Shown here in pieces: positions 16,089-24,620 of a stretch of 64,000 nt of DNA (position 1 is the first letter of the stretch; each line of letters begins with the position of its first letter). The position numbers and the translations under genes were made by a program. The notes beneath the pieces are model-generated. The model saw only the letters and a program-made list of their open reading frames with translations, ran no database searches and had not been told where the DNA came from. Source of the DNA: an uncultured Oribacterium sp. (GTDB taxonomy: Bacteria; Bacillota; Clostridia; Lachnospirales; Lachnospiraceae); assembly GCA_946413525.1 (NCBI GenBank), contig CAMKKZ010000005.1, positions 62,001 through 126,000 of the forward strand, read 5' to 3'.

Positions 16089-19000
16089 ATGAAGTGGCAG
16101 AATGGTTTTCTATCGGATTCGAAGGAAAGCGGGGAGCGATTGGATAGGGGAGGGTTCATCCGCCTTCTATTTTACCGTCCGGTCCTTGATGAGCGGAGCC
16201 GGGCGGAGATTCATCACGGGATGTGTGGGATAAGAGGGGCTGCTTATACAATTTTTGTGACTTTTCTCCTTTCCAGTTTTTGCTTCTCCGGATTTGGCAT
16301 CATGGCGAGAGCCGATCAGGTGGATGAAGGGGAAGGCATTGGCGCCGATGAATGGGCGCAGGGCATGGAAACGGATGGCGTTACTGCTGCTGACAATTAC
16401 GAGGAGGAGGCATCTCTGATGGCTACGGCTCCTGCTCCTTATAGCGGGACCTGCGGAACCAGTGTGAATTGGGAGCTTAATCCGAACACGGGGACTTTGG
16501 TCATCAGCGGCAGCGGCAGAATGACGGATTTTGGATCGGCATCCAAAGTCCCGTGGTATCAGCGCAGAACTGAGATTCAGCGGGTCGAGGTCGATGCCGG
16601 TGTGGAGAATGTCGGCGCGCAATCATTTAATGGCTATACTACGTTAAGGACGGTGATTTTGCAGAATGGTTTACTGGAAATCGGGAAGAACGCATTCACA
16701 AAATGCACGGTGCTTGAGGAAATCGAGCTGCCGGACACCGTTACCACGATGGGTCTATATATATTTCAGAATTGCACGGCGTTGAAGGAAGTGCATCTTC
16801 CGGAAGCACTGACTGGAATTCCGATTAGCGCTTTTGACAAATGCACGGCTCTTAGTTCCATACGGATTCCGGATAATGTGCTTACAATTGATAAAAATGC
16901 TTTTCTGAACTGTACATCATTGGAGTCGGTCGTATTCCCGGCGAAGCTGCAGACTGTTCAACAAGCCGCGTTCAGTGGATGTACGTCTTTGTTGGACGCG
17001 AATTTGCCGGATGGGGTAATGACTTTAGGAAGCAAAGCCTTTTATGGCTGCACGGCTCTTTCTTATGTGCGGATACCGGGAAGCGTGACCTCGATGGGGA
17101 CGGCCTTGTTCCAGGGTTGTACCCAGATCCAGGGCGTGAGCCTTGGAACCGGTATAACGTCTATTGCAGGTACGGCATTTTCAGGCTGCAGCCGACTGTT
17201 GGAAGTCGAAATCCCGTTCAGTGTTACATTAATCGGCGCATCCGCGTTTGCCAACTGTCCCAGACTGCAGGACATATATTATACAAGCACAGAATTGGTT
17301 TGGAATCAGGTCACGATCAAGACAGGCAATAATTATCTGCTTGACGCGACCAAGCATTATGATGTAACGGCAGGGAGCATTATTCAGGTGGAGGAGCTTC
17401 CGGACGTGCGGTGGGATTTCGCTGATGGCGTGCTCAGGATCTATGGATCGGGCACAATGCATGAATATGGCAACGGCGCCATGCCCTGGCAGGACAAGAA
17501 AAATATGGTGACTTCCATCGTGATTGAGCCTGGCGTTACAAGCGTAGCCGATTATGCCTTTACCGATTGCATTGGGGCCAGAACCGTGAGCCTCCCGAAA
17601 GGGCTTGAAAGTATAGGCTGTTATGCTTTTAAGAACTGTAAGGCTCTTGAGGCCGTCGTAATGCCGGATACCGTGGAAAGGGTCTGGGAAAACGCGTTTG
17701 AAAACTGTATTTCCATTCAGGATCTACGTCTTTCCGTTTCCCTGAGAAAACTGAACGCGAACTGTTTCCTGAACTGCATGTCATTAAAGGCGGCTGCCAT
17801 TCCCGACAGCGTGGATCAGATTGGAAACTATGCGTTCCAGGGCTGCGGCGCCTTAACTGAGGTACATCTTCCAGGGACATTGACGGCAATCCCGATCAGC
17901 GCTTTCCAGGACTGCGCGAGTCTTACGACAATAGATTTTCCGGTGGGGATTTCCAGTCTTGGTTCATCCTCGTTCAAAGGCTGCAGCGCACTTTCCACCA
18001 TCGTGATCCCTGATAGTGTGAAGACGATTCCGGCCAGTGCCTTTGAGGGCTGCAGCAGTCTTACGGAAGCGGCATTGGGGCAGTCCGTGACGAGTATAGA
18101 AAAGAACGCTTTCCAAAATTGTACATCTCTTGAAACTGTCCATATCCCATCTACCATAGCCACCGTGGCGGTGGCCGCATTCAATAGTACCGGATTGAAG
18201 AATGTCTTGTATGGGGGGACAGAAGAAAAATGGACGGGATTGCTCACTTCCAAAACGGCTATCGGAAAAAGTAATGATCCTTTGAGGAATGCGGTGATGC
18301 AATATAACTCCGAGGATGGAATACAGGCGGCAACAGGTATAAACCTTGACAAAAGTACGCTTTCCATCGATGTGGATCAGGAAGAAAAGCTTACGGCATC
18401 CCTTGTTCCGGATACTGCTTCGATGAAACACATTTCCTGGTCATCATCGGATCCGGAGATTGCTTCTGTCATGGATGGGAGTGTTATCGCCAGAACGCCA
18501 GGAACGGCTGTTATCACGGCCACATCCTATGGAGGGGCTTTTGAGGCGTCCTGTACGGTCACGGTTACAGGGACAATACATGTAGAGGGCGTAAGCCTCA
18601 GCAAGTCAAGTATAGAGCTGATTGAGGGCGGGACGGCAAGCATTTCCGCCCGCGTAGTTCCAGAAAACGCAAATGACAAGGCATTCAGCTTTGCTTCTGA
18701 CACGCCTTCGGTTGCGGAGGTTTCACAGGACGGCATTATAACAGCAAAGGAAGAGGGCAGCAGCATTATTACCGTCACGACGTCTGACGGCGGAAAAACA
18801 GCCTCCTGTACGGTAACTGTTTTAAGCAGCAAGATTTTGGTTAACAGCCTTACGCTGGATGTCACCAATCTTTCCCTGGTGAAGGGGGACAGCAGACAGT
18901 TGATCAAGACGCTCCTGCCCGAGGATGCTTCGGATCCAACGGTGAAATGGGAGTCTTCGAATTCAAGGGTAGCCGCCGTTACGGATGAAGGCATGGTAAC

Positions 19001-19430
19001 AGCCGCCCGGGTGGGGAAGGCGGTAGTTTCCGTATCCTCTGCTGATGGCAGGAAAATCGCGAAGTGTCATGTGACTGTCACAAAGTCCGCGGAGGATATT
19101 ACGCCTTATCAGATTAGCAGTCTCCTGGTTAATGACGCTGAGGTTCAATCAATCCCGCTGGGGACGCCTGTGATCAAGGTGGTAATTGAAAGTCTGACCG
19201 ATGGGCCGGCAGGGTTGCTATTGTCCGCAATGTACACGTCCGATGGGCAGATGATCGGAGCGCCTTTGCAGGTGATGAAGCTGGACGAAATGGATACGGG
19301 CGAGGAGGTGACTGCTTCCTGGAAAATTGAAAATCTGAAGGGAGAAGTCAAACGGCTTGTTGTTTTCGTTGTGGAGTCAATGGATGACCTGGAGCCAATT
19401 AGTGAGATTGCTGTTTGCCCGGCGGGATAA
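16089..19430 (+). CDS. large secreted BspA-type leucine-rich repeat protein with Ig-like domains
   Basis: The ATG at 16089 is 12 bases after AAGGAG; GTG codons at 16077 and 16080 are alternatives. The 1113-residue product has a hydrophobic signal near residues 52-70. Two blocks of BspA/TpLRR repeats follow (about 120-400 and 440-720), each unit carrying the pattern AFxxCxxLxxVxIPxSVxxIG. Three BIG2-type Ig-like domains (about 745-830, 835-920 and 922-1005) each end in an ASCTVTV-like strand. A last domain of about 100 residues (1010-1113) is unrecognised. I see no sortase motif or choline-binding repeats, so attachment is unclear. It closes the ExbB/ExbD-like operon and could be the envelope partner on which that system acts. 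Confidence 0.85.
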   Translation: MKWQNGFLSDSKESGERLDRGGFIRLLFYRPVLDERSRAEIHHGMCGIRGAAYTIFVTFLLSSFCFSGFGIMARADQVDEGEGIGADEWAQGMETDGVTAADNYEEEASLMATAPAPYSGTCGTSVNWELNPNTGTLVISGSGRMTDFGSASKVPWYQRRTEIQRVEVDAGVENVGAQSFNGYTTLRTVILQNGLLEIGKNAFTKCTVLEEIELPDTVTTMGLYIFQNCTALKEVHLPEALTGIPISAFDKCTALSSIRIPDNVLTIDKNAFLNCTSLESVVFPAKLQTVQQAAFSGCTSLLDANLPDGVMTLGSKAFYGCTALSYVRIPGSVTSMGTALFQGCTQIQGVSLGTGITSIAGTAFSGCSRLLEVEIPFSVTLIGASAFANCPRLQDIYYTSTELVWNQVTIKTGNNYLLDATKHYDVTAGSIIQVEELPDVRWDFADGVLRIYGSGTMHEYGNGAMPWQDKKNMVTSIVIEPGVTSVADYAFTDCIGARTVSLPKGLESIGCYAFKNCKALEAVVMPDTVERVWENAFENCISIQDLRLSVSLRKLNANCFLNCMSLKAAAIPDSVDQIGNYAFQGCGALTEVHLPGTLTAIPISAFQDCASLTTIDFPVGISSLGSSSFKGCSALSTIVIPDSVKTIPASAFEGCSSLTEAALGQSVTSIEKNAFQNCTSLETVHIPSTIATVAVAAFNSTGLKNVLYGGTEEKWTGLLTSKTAIGKSNDPLRNAVMQYNSEDGIQAATGINLDKSTLSIDVDQEEKLTASLVPDTASMKHISWSSSDPEIASVMDGSVIARTPGTAVITATSYGGAFEASCTVTVTGTIHVEGVSLSKSSIELIEGGTASISARVVPENANDKAFSFASDTPSVAEVSQDGIITAKEEGSSIITVTTSDGGKTASCTVTVLSSKILVNSLTLDVTNLSLVKGDSRQLIKTLLPEDASDPTVKWESSNSRVAAVTDEGMVTAARVGKAVVSVSSADGRKIAKCHVTVTKSAEDITPYQISSLLVNDAEVQSIPLGTPVIKVVIESLTDGPAGLLLSAMYTSDGQMIGAPLQVMKLDEMDTGEEVTASWKIENLKGEVKRLVVFVVESMDDLEPISEIAVCPAG

Positions 19431-19506
19431 CAGCCACAGAGCGTGACGCTGCGGCTATATTTCGGCAGTTTAAATAGTTAAGGGCTGCTTTGGTTAAGGA
19501 GGCTGC

Positions 19507-19782
19507 ATGTTTTTTATTCTGGGAATGACGAATGGAAGACAGGACTTCGATTATCGGGATACCATCATCTGTCCATCCTGCGGCCGCCTTGGCGGCTGCA
19601 GGGTTTTTATGACATATATGCAGGTCCTTCTTTTTTTCATTCCCTGCTTTCGATGGAATAAAGCTTATTATGTTGAAATGTCCTGCTGCAAAAGAGTATT
19701 TAAATTGAATCCGAGGATTGGAATAATCATACAGCATGGTGGAAAGGAAAGGATCCGGCAGGAGGATTTGATGCCATTATGA
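19507..19782 (+). CDS. small zinc-ribbon protein
   Basis: AAGGAGGCTGC stands directly before the ATG. The 91-residue product has CPSCG at 22-26 and CC at 60-61, spaced like a zinc ribbon interrupted by a hydrophobic stretch (about 33-47, FMTYMQVLLFFIPCF). Small proteins with this layout are common in Clostridia and have no assigned job. The good ribosome binding site and cysteine pattern support a real gene despite its size. It stands 80 bases before cysS. Confidence 0.7.
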   Translation: MFFILGMTNGRQDFDYRDTIICPSCGRLGGCRVFMTYMQVLLFFIPCFRWNKAYYVEMSCCKRVFKLNPRIGIIIQHGGKERIRQEDLMPL

Positions 19783-19862
19783 TTGAAGACCTGTCCTTTA
19801 AGTCGGCTCCTCGCTATCGATATGGGGAGAGCATAGAATTAACGTAATGAGGGGGGCACGCA

Positions 19863-21266
19863 ATGAAGATATATAATACGCTGTCGCGAAAAAAAGAAGA
19901 ATTTCATCCAATAGAGGAAAAGAAGATCCGGATGTATGTCTGCGGTCCTACGGTTTATAACTTGATTCATATCGGAAACGCGCGCCCTATGATTGTTTTT
20001 GATACTTTCCGAAGGTTTATGGAGTATCTGGGCTACCAGGTGACTTATGTGTCAAATTATACTGACGTTGATGATAAAATCATCAATGCGGCAAATGAGG
20101 AACACACCGATTGTGGGGAGATAACCAGGCGGTATATAGCCGAGGTTGAACGGGACATGGCAGACCTGAACATTCTCCCGGCTGCGGCGCATCCCAGGGC
20201 AACAGAAGAGATTGGTGGAATGGTCAGACTGATTGAGCTGCTTGTTCAAAAGGGTCATGCTTATGCCGCGGAGGATGGGACGGTTTATTTTGATACATCC
20301 TCCGTTCCGGACTATGGCAAGTTATCCCGGAAAAATCTGGATGATTTAAAGTCGGGACTTCGGGAACTGAAGGTTGCCGGAGAGGAGGGGAAACGCAATC
20401 CGGCTGATTTCGTGCTTTGGAAACCGAAAAAAGAGGGGGAACCCTTTTGGGAATCTCCATGGTGCGAGGGCAGGCCAGGCTGGCATACTGAATGCTGCGT
20501 GATGGCACCAAAGTATTGCGGAGGACGTCTGGACATTCATGCAGGCGGGGAGGATTTGGTTTTTCCCCATCATGAGAATGAAATCGCGCAGTATGAGTCA
20601 GCATATGGGGAAAAATTCGCGAATTACTGGATGCATAATGCATTCATTAATATTGACAACAAAAAAATGTCGAAGTCACTTGGGAATTTCTTTACGGTAC
20701 GGGACGTGACATCGCAATACGATCCGATGGTGCTGCGGTTTTATATGCTTTCTGCGCATTATCGGAATCCATTGAATTTTTCAAGGGAATTGATGGATTC
20801 CGCAAAAGCCAGTCTGGATAGGATACTGACTGCTGTGGAGCGTCTGCGGGATCTCTGCGGAAAAGCGGAAGGAAGTGAAGCAGCTTCAGACGATGTTGTT
20901 TCAATGATTGATTCGGAAGTTCGTAACTTTACGGAAAAAATGGAAGACGACCTGAATACCGCGGATGCCATTACCGCAATTTTTGAGATCGTACATATAG
21001 CTAATGCCAATTTGACAGAAAAATCCGATCCGAAAATGATTGAGTATGCGCTTTCCGTATTGGAAAAGCTTCTGGGCGTGCTCGGAATCCGAACGGAACG
21101 GAACAAGGAGTCCCTATCCGCTGATGTGGAGAGACTGATTGGGGAGCGACAGGAAGCGCGGAAAAGGAAAGATTATGCCCGCGCGGATGAAATCAGGAAC
21201 GAACTATTCAAAATGGGTATTGAACTTCGTGATACGAAGGATGGCGTAAAATGGAGCAGGATTTGA
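19863..21266 (+). CDS. cysS: cysteinyl-tRNA synthetase
   Basis: This 467-residue class Ia synthetase joins cysteine to tRNA-Cys. The HIGH motif appears as HIGNARP (37-43) after the zinc-binding Cys in MYVCGPTVYN, the middle zinc ligands are in WHTECCVMA and HAGGEDLVFPHHENEIAQ (about 205-245), and the KMSKS loop is at 266-270. The C-terminal DALR-like helical region (about 300-467) is complete. GAGGGGGGCACG precedes the ATG. It overlaps mrnC by 16 bases, the usual order in Firmicutes. The short leader has no room for a T-box. Confidence 0.97.
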   Translation: MKIYNTLSRKKEEFHPIEEKKIRMYVCGPTVYNLIHIGNARPMIVFDTFRRFMEYLGYQVTYVSNYTDVDDKIINAANEEHTDCGEITRRYIAEVERDMADLNILPAAAHPRATEEIGGMVRLIELLVQKGHAYAAEDGTVYFDTSSVPDYGKLSRKNLDDLKSGLRELKVAGEEGKRNPADFVLWKPKKEGEPFWESPWCEGRPGWHTECCVMAPKYCGGRLDIHAGGEDLVFPHHENEIAQYESAYGEKFANYWMHNAFINIDNKKMSKSLGNFFTVRDVTSQYDPMVLRFYMLSAHYRNPLNFSRELMDSAKASLDRILTAVERLRDLCGKAEGSEAASDDVVSMIDSEVRNFTEKMEDDLNTADAITAIFEIVHIANANLTEKSDPKMIEYALSVLEKLLGVLGIRTERNKESLSADVERLIGERQEARKRKDYARADEIRNELFKMGIELRDTKDGVKWSRI

Positions 21267-21682
21267 ATGACTGTGATGACAAATCAAATTGCCCTGATTT
21301 ATCACAATTTTCCGCATTGAAGCTGGCCTATTTGGGAGACGCGTTATATGATTTTTATGTCAGGGAATATGTGCTTTTGCATGTACACGGCAGCATGGAT
21401 ATGCTTAACAGGCTGAAAATCAAACTGGTTTGCGCCGCTTCCCAGTCGGAGGTCATTGGATATTTGATCAGTCTTGGCTTCCTGACGGATGATGAAATGG
21501 CAGTCTATCGGCGCGCAAGGAATCATAGCAATGCGTCTCATTCCAAAAACTCTTCTATTCAGGATTACCGGCGGGCAACAGGTTTTGAAGCGGTAGTTGG
21601 TTTTCTTTATCTCAAAGGGGATAGGGAACGGTTGCTGTCCGTTCTTTGCCAAAGTGTTCGACATTTGCTGGAGGAAAAGTGA
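21251..21682 (+). CDS. mrnC: Mini-ribonuclease 3
   Basis: The 143-residue protein is a single RNase III catalytic domain without the double-stranded RNA-binding domain, as expected for MrnC, which matures 23S rRNA ends. The signature AYLGDALYDFYVREYVL lies at 27-43 and carries the catalytic Asp, and GFEAVVGFLYL near 120-130 carries the second acidic site. The start lies within the end of cysS (16-base overlap), supporting translational coupling. Confidence 0.93.
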   Translation: MEQDLNDCDDKSNCPDLSQFSALKLAYLGDALYDFYVREYVLLHVHGSMDMLNRLKIKLVCAASQSEVIGYLISLGFLTDDEMAVYRRARNHSNASHSKNSSIQDYRRATGFEAVVGFLYLKGDRERLLSVLCQSVRHLLEEK

Positions 21683-21842
21683 TGGAGGAGCCATATGGCC
21701 TCCGATGACCTGGCTGTTTGTCATGTATTACAGCGACGGCCTGTATGGAATTGACAGGCCGCCTGATTGCCGGCAATTAAAACGGCTCAAAAACTGCTTT
21801 GCTGTCTGCTCTTGACGGCATTTGGAGAAGGGGGCGGAGGAA

Positions 21843-22586
21843 ATGAGGGATGAATCAGCAATTGTATATGGGCGATATCCGGTGCTGGAGGCTCTTCGTT
21901 CCGGGCAGACGGCAGACCGTTTGTTTGTACAGGAAGGATTAAAGGAAGGCGCTGTCTTTACCATTCTTCAGATCGCGGGGAAACTTGGGATTCGTGTCGA
22001 TTTTATTAAAAAGGAAAGGCTTGACGAGCTGTCCCGGGGAGAAAGGCATCAGGGAGTGCTGATGTACCTCGCCGCCGCCCGGTATTATGAGCCTTCGGAC
22101 ATGCTGCGTCTGGCGGCTGAAAGGGGAGAAGACGCATTCCTGTTTTTGCTGGACGGTATTGAGGATCCCCATAATCTGGGCGCAATAATCCGGACAGCCA
22201 ATGTATGTGGCGCTCATGGAGTTATTATTCCGAAAAGGAGGGCTTCCGGATTAACGACTGTGGCAGCAAAAGCATCCGCCGGAGCTGTCAGCCATACCAT
22301 GGTTGCCAGAGTTTCCAACATATGTGACACTATAGAGAAGCTGAAGAAAGAAGGAATGTGGTTTGTATGTGCGGATATGAACGGAAAAAGCATGTATGAA
22401 CTGGATTTAAAAGGTCCGATCGGCCTTGTCATCGGGAATGAGGGCAGCGGCGTCTCGAGGCTTGTACGGGAAAACTGCGATTTTGCGGCTTCTATTCCAA
22501 TGAAGGGGCAGATCAGTTCTTTAAACGCATCCGTTGCCTGCGGCATTTTGGCATATGAAATTTTCCGGCAAAGAATGGAAAAATGA
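21843..22586 (+). CDS. rlmB: 23S rRNA (guanosine-2'-O)-methyltransferase, SpoU family
   Basis: The ATG at 21843 follows GGCGGAGGAA; an upstream TTG at 21822 is less likely. The 247-residue product has an N-terminal substrate-binding domain (1-75) and a C-terminal SPOUT knot domain with the three SpoU motifs: EDPHNLGAIIRTANVCGAHGVI (about 105-126, motif I Asn/Arg), LVIGNEGSGVSR (about 197-208, motif II) and ISSLNASVACGILAYE (about 223-238, motif III). It uses S-adenosylmethionine to 2'-O-methylate 23S rRNA. The cysS-mrnC-rlmB order is conserved in Firmicutes. Site 2251 is assumed from the family. Confidence 0.93.
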   Translation: MRDESAIVYGRYPVLEALRSGQTADRLFVQEGLKEGAVFTILQIAGKLGIRVDFIKKERLDELSRGERHQGVLMYLAAARYYEPSDMLRLAAERGEDAFLFLLDGIEDPHNLGAIIRTANVCGAHGVIIPKRRASGLTTVAAKASAGAVSHTMVARVSNICDTIEKLKKEGMWFVCADMNGKSMYELDLKGPIGLVIGNEGSGVSRLVRENCDFAASIPMKGQISSLNASVACGILAYEIFRQRMEK

Positions 22587-22614
22587 CAGAAATGAGATTT
22601 CCAGGATTGGTAAT

Positions 22615-22650
22615 GCTGCCTGCTGTAAATGCAGGCGGCTTTTTTTTTAT
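22615..22650 (+). terminator. rho-independent terminator of the cysS-mrnC-rlmB operon
   Basis: Arms GCTGCCTGC (22615-22623) and GCAGGCGGC (22631-22639), with one G-T pair, enclose TGTAAAT and are followed by nine T residues. Confidence 0.92.
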
Positions 22651-22654
22651 TATC

Positions 22655-22830
22655 GCAGGGGCTGCGTAAGGAAATATTCCGGCTTATGCCGGACGCAGCC
22701 CTGCGGGCCAGTAGGGTGCGATTTCATCTTCCCTACTCGATATAATGGAGCCGTTGGCAGTAAGATCTTGTTTTAAGACTGCTGGTGACTTGCTGATAAG
22801 CAGGGTACGGCTCAATCCTTACCTGGTTGA
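22655..22830. repeat. structured repeat block after the rlmB terminator
   Basis: An outer stem CGCAGGGGCTGCGT/ACGCAGCCCTGCG (about 22655-22705, one bulge) holds an inner hairpin CCGGC/GCCGG. It is followed at 22710-22737 by AGTAGGG/CCCTACT around GATTTCAT, which resembles 7424-7451. The remaining bases to 22830 show weaker inverted repeats. No gene is seen. Confidence 0.55.
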
Positions 22831-22851
22831 GTTGAAATAAAAATAGCAGTT

Positions 22852-23388
22852 TTATGGGTTCTCGTCAATAATATGTAAAGGAAAGGGTGGGTTTGCAAGG
22901 GGCTTTGCGCCCAGGGAAAGAAGTAAATATGGATTGTCATCCGCAAGAATGCGGTTTGAGTGAAGTATCCCGCAGGATTTGCACCGATGAATCAAGGCCC
23001 ATTCCCCTCTTCCGCGTACCCAGACGGCGATGGGCTCCATATCACCGCCGCAATTTGCGGAACGGTCACCGGGTTCATTATCAAGGTGCAGGCTGTGAAG
23101 ACAATGCGGGCAGTGGTTCCGATGCTGTGAGCCAGCTCCATCAAGGGGAATGCTTCTTCCACAAAAGGCACAGGTGAAGTCGGTATCTGAAGAAGCGTTA
23201 TCCGAAAGGGGTGCGTCCTGACACAATGAAGTGCTTGCGGGGCAAATCGGCTCATTATTAATGGAGTTGAGAGGATTGTCCACATTTTGTATACGTCTTT
23301 TTAAGGCATATTTTGAAATGGATTTTCCATCATTCAGTACGCGGGGATCCTTTTTTGGATGGCGTTTTGAATTGGGCTTATCTTGCAT
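22852..23388 (-). CDS. RNHCP-domain protein
   Basis: The 178-residue product carries the RNHCP domain in its C-terminal two thirds (about 70-165): a CAFC pair near 71-74, then RNHCPHC at about 89-95, HLDNEPGDRSANCGG, MEPIAVWVRGRGEWALIHRCKSC and SNRILADDN. The four Cys pairs suggest zinc binding; no activity is known for the family. The N-terminal extension (1-69) is longer than in typical members and contains NEPICPASTSLCQ, nearly the same peptide as in the PRTase/TRSP protein at 8538-9833, encoded by a similar 43-base DNA stretch (23216-23256). Confidence 0.85.
   Translation of the reverse strand: MQDKPNSKRHPKKDPRVLNDGKSISKYALKRRIQNVDNPLNSINNEPICPASTSLCQDAPLSDNASSDTDFTCAFCGRSIPLDGAGSQHRNHCPHCLHSLHLDNEPGDRSANCGGDMEPIAVWVRGRGEWALIHRCKSCGILHSNRILADDNPYLLLSLGAKPLANPPFPLHIIDENP
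23216..23256 (-). repeat. in-frame repeat inside the RNHCP gene, matched at 9274-9316
   Basis: On the coding strand this stretch shares AATGAGCC, then ATTTGCCCCGCAAGC, then TGTCAG with the plus-strand stretch 9274-9316 inside the PRTase/TRSP gene. Both are read in the same frame and give NEPICPASxSLCQ. The two host proteins are otherwise unrelated. Confidence 0.7.
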
Positions 23389-23478
23389 TGTCGGGACCTC
23401 TGTGTATTGCTGTAACCGTTCAGAAAAACGGGATAATCTCGCTTTGAGTGTGACATCCAGGCTTATGATATATACAAA

Positions 23479-23495
23479 CTATGCATGATGCATAG
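23479..23495. promoter_or_regulatory. palindrome CTATGCATGATGCATAG between divergent RNHCP and upstream sequence
   Basis: Perfect 8-bp arms around one base lie 90 bases upstream of the RNHCP start, near AT-rich, promoter-like sequence (TATATA on the minus strand). It could be an operator; no regulator is known. Confidence 0.3.
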
Positions 23496-23521
23496 CTTAC
23501 GCATATATGCATAATTTCACT

Positions 23522-24217
23522 CTAACCGTATAGCCAGAATTTTTTTCGCATCCTTTCAGACTGCCTGTTCCCATAGGAAGCCGGCGTTGGGTATACGATT
23601 TCGTGCATGACGTACGCCATGATAATGGCTCCGCAGACATCCAGTATGGAATGCTGTTTCAAAAATACCGTGGACATGCAGATCAAGATGGCCAATAAAA
23701 GCGAATACAAACGGATTTCCGAGCCATGCTTTCTGTTTTTTATGTCGCGGCTTTTGCTTATCGCAATATGCACTCCGATGGAATTGTACACATGGATGCT
23801 GGGAAAAACATTCGTACAGGTGTCAATTTGATACAGAAAGGAGACTGCTGTCGCAAAAATATTGTTCCGGCCCGTCAATACTGGCCGTAAGTCTGTTCCA
23901 TTTGGAAAAATGGAACAGATTAACAGGCTAATCGTCATACCGGAAAAAAGGAAGGCGCAGAGTCGGAAAAAATCGTCTTTATTTTTACGGGCAAAAAATA
24001 CGGCGGCAAAAAACACGTAAGCAAACCATAAAAAATAGGGAATGATGAAATACTCACAAAAGGGAATGATATCATCAAATGCAGTATGAAGAATATGGAA
24101 GCTCCCTTTTGTAACAGGCTGCATTTCCAGAGAATGGAACCATGCAAGATATACGGGGCAGTACGACAGAATCCATAGATGCTGATATTTCTTTAAGAAA
24201 TTTTTTATTACTTTCAT
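23522..24217 (-). CDS. PAP2-superfamily membrane protein (inositol-phosphotransferase-like branch)
   Basis: The 231-residue membrane protein has about six spans. NVFPSIHVYNSIGV (about 135-148) is the PAP2 motif 2 with PSIH in place of PSGH, and STVFLKQHSILDVCGA (about 182-197) matches motif 3, with the histidine and aspartate kept. The K-x6-RP motif 1 is weak (GTDLRPVLTGRNN). This pattern is common in the PAP2_3 branch, which includes phospholipid and sphingolipid head-group transferases. Substrate unknown. Confidence 0.78.
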   Translation of the reverse strand: MKVIKNFLKKYQHLWILSYCPVYLAWFHSLEMQPVTKGSFHILHTAFDDIIPFCEYFIIPYFLWFAYVFFAAVFFARKNKDDFFRLCAFLFSGMTISLLICSIFPNGTDLRPVLTGRNNIFATAVSFLYQIDTCTNVFPSIHVYNSIGVHIAISKSRDIKNRKHGSEIRLYSLLLAILICMSTVFLKQHSILDVCGAIIMAYVMHEIVYPTPASYGNRQSERMRKKFWLYG

Positions 24218-24422
24218 AATTTATTATTAACCTTTTTGGATTATGGCTGAATTTGTATTTATTTAAAATAGGGAAAATTTTTTGCTGTGCTTGCCATAAT
24301 AGCCCATTGCTTTCGGTTAGTCAATATTTTTTGGAAAGGCGTTGCTTATTTTGCCATTTCTCCCAACAGGATTGGCGCAAATGGATTTTTGTGATTATTT
24401 TTTATGTATTTTAAAATACTGA

Positions 24423-24451
24423 TTGACAAAGTGACAAATTGTCACTATACT
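24423..24451 (+). promoter_or_regulatory. strong promoter of the TetR-RND cluster
   Basis: TTGACA (24423-24428), a 17-base spacer and TATACT (24446-24451) form an almost ideal vegetative promoter. An operator palindrome fills the spacer, so repressor binding would block polymerase. Confidence 0.8.
24430..24446. promoter_or_regulatory. TetR-type operator 1
   Basis: AGTGACAAATTGTCACT is a perfect palindrome with 8-bp arms around a central A, inside the promoter spacer. Length and position fit a TetR-family operator for self-repression. Confidence 0.75.
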
Positions 24452-24464
24452 GTTTAACCACGGG

Positions 24465-24481
24465 AGTGACAACCTGTCATT
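24465..24481. promoter_or_regulatory. TetR-type operator 2 (imperfect)
   Basis: AGTGACAACCTGTCATT repeats the core AGTGACAA/TGTCA of operator 1, 35 bases downstream (three to four helical turns), just after the predicted transcription start. Confidence 0.65.
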
Positions 24482-24620
24482 CTTGCAAAAAATCAAATCG
24501 TTAAATATTACGCGGTATTACTTGCGTGGCAAAAAAATGGGTTTGTCTGCGGCACAAGCAATGCCACGGATAGGGTACTGAATAGCTACCCTGAGTATAG
24601 ATGTCAGAGGGGGAGGGGTT

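Noticed and set aside
19783-19862. T-box leader for cysS
   Set aside because: The leader is under 80 bases and lacks the T-box sequence.
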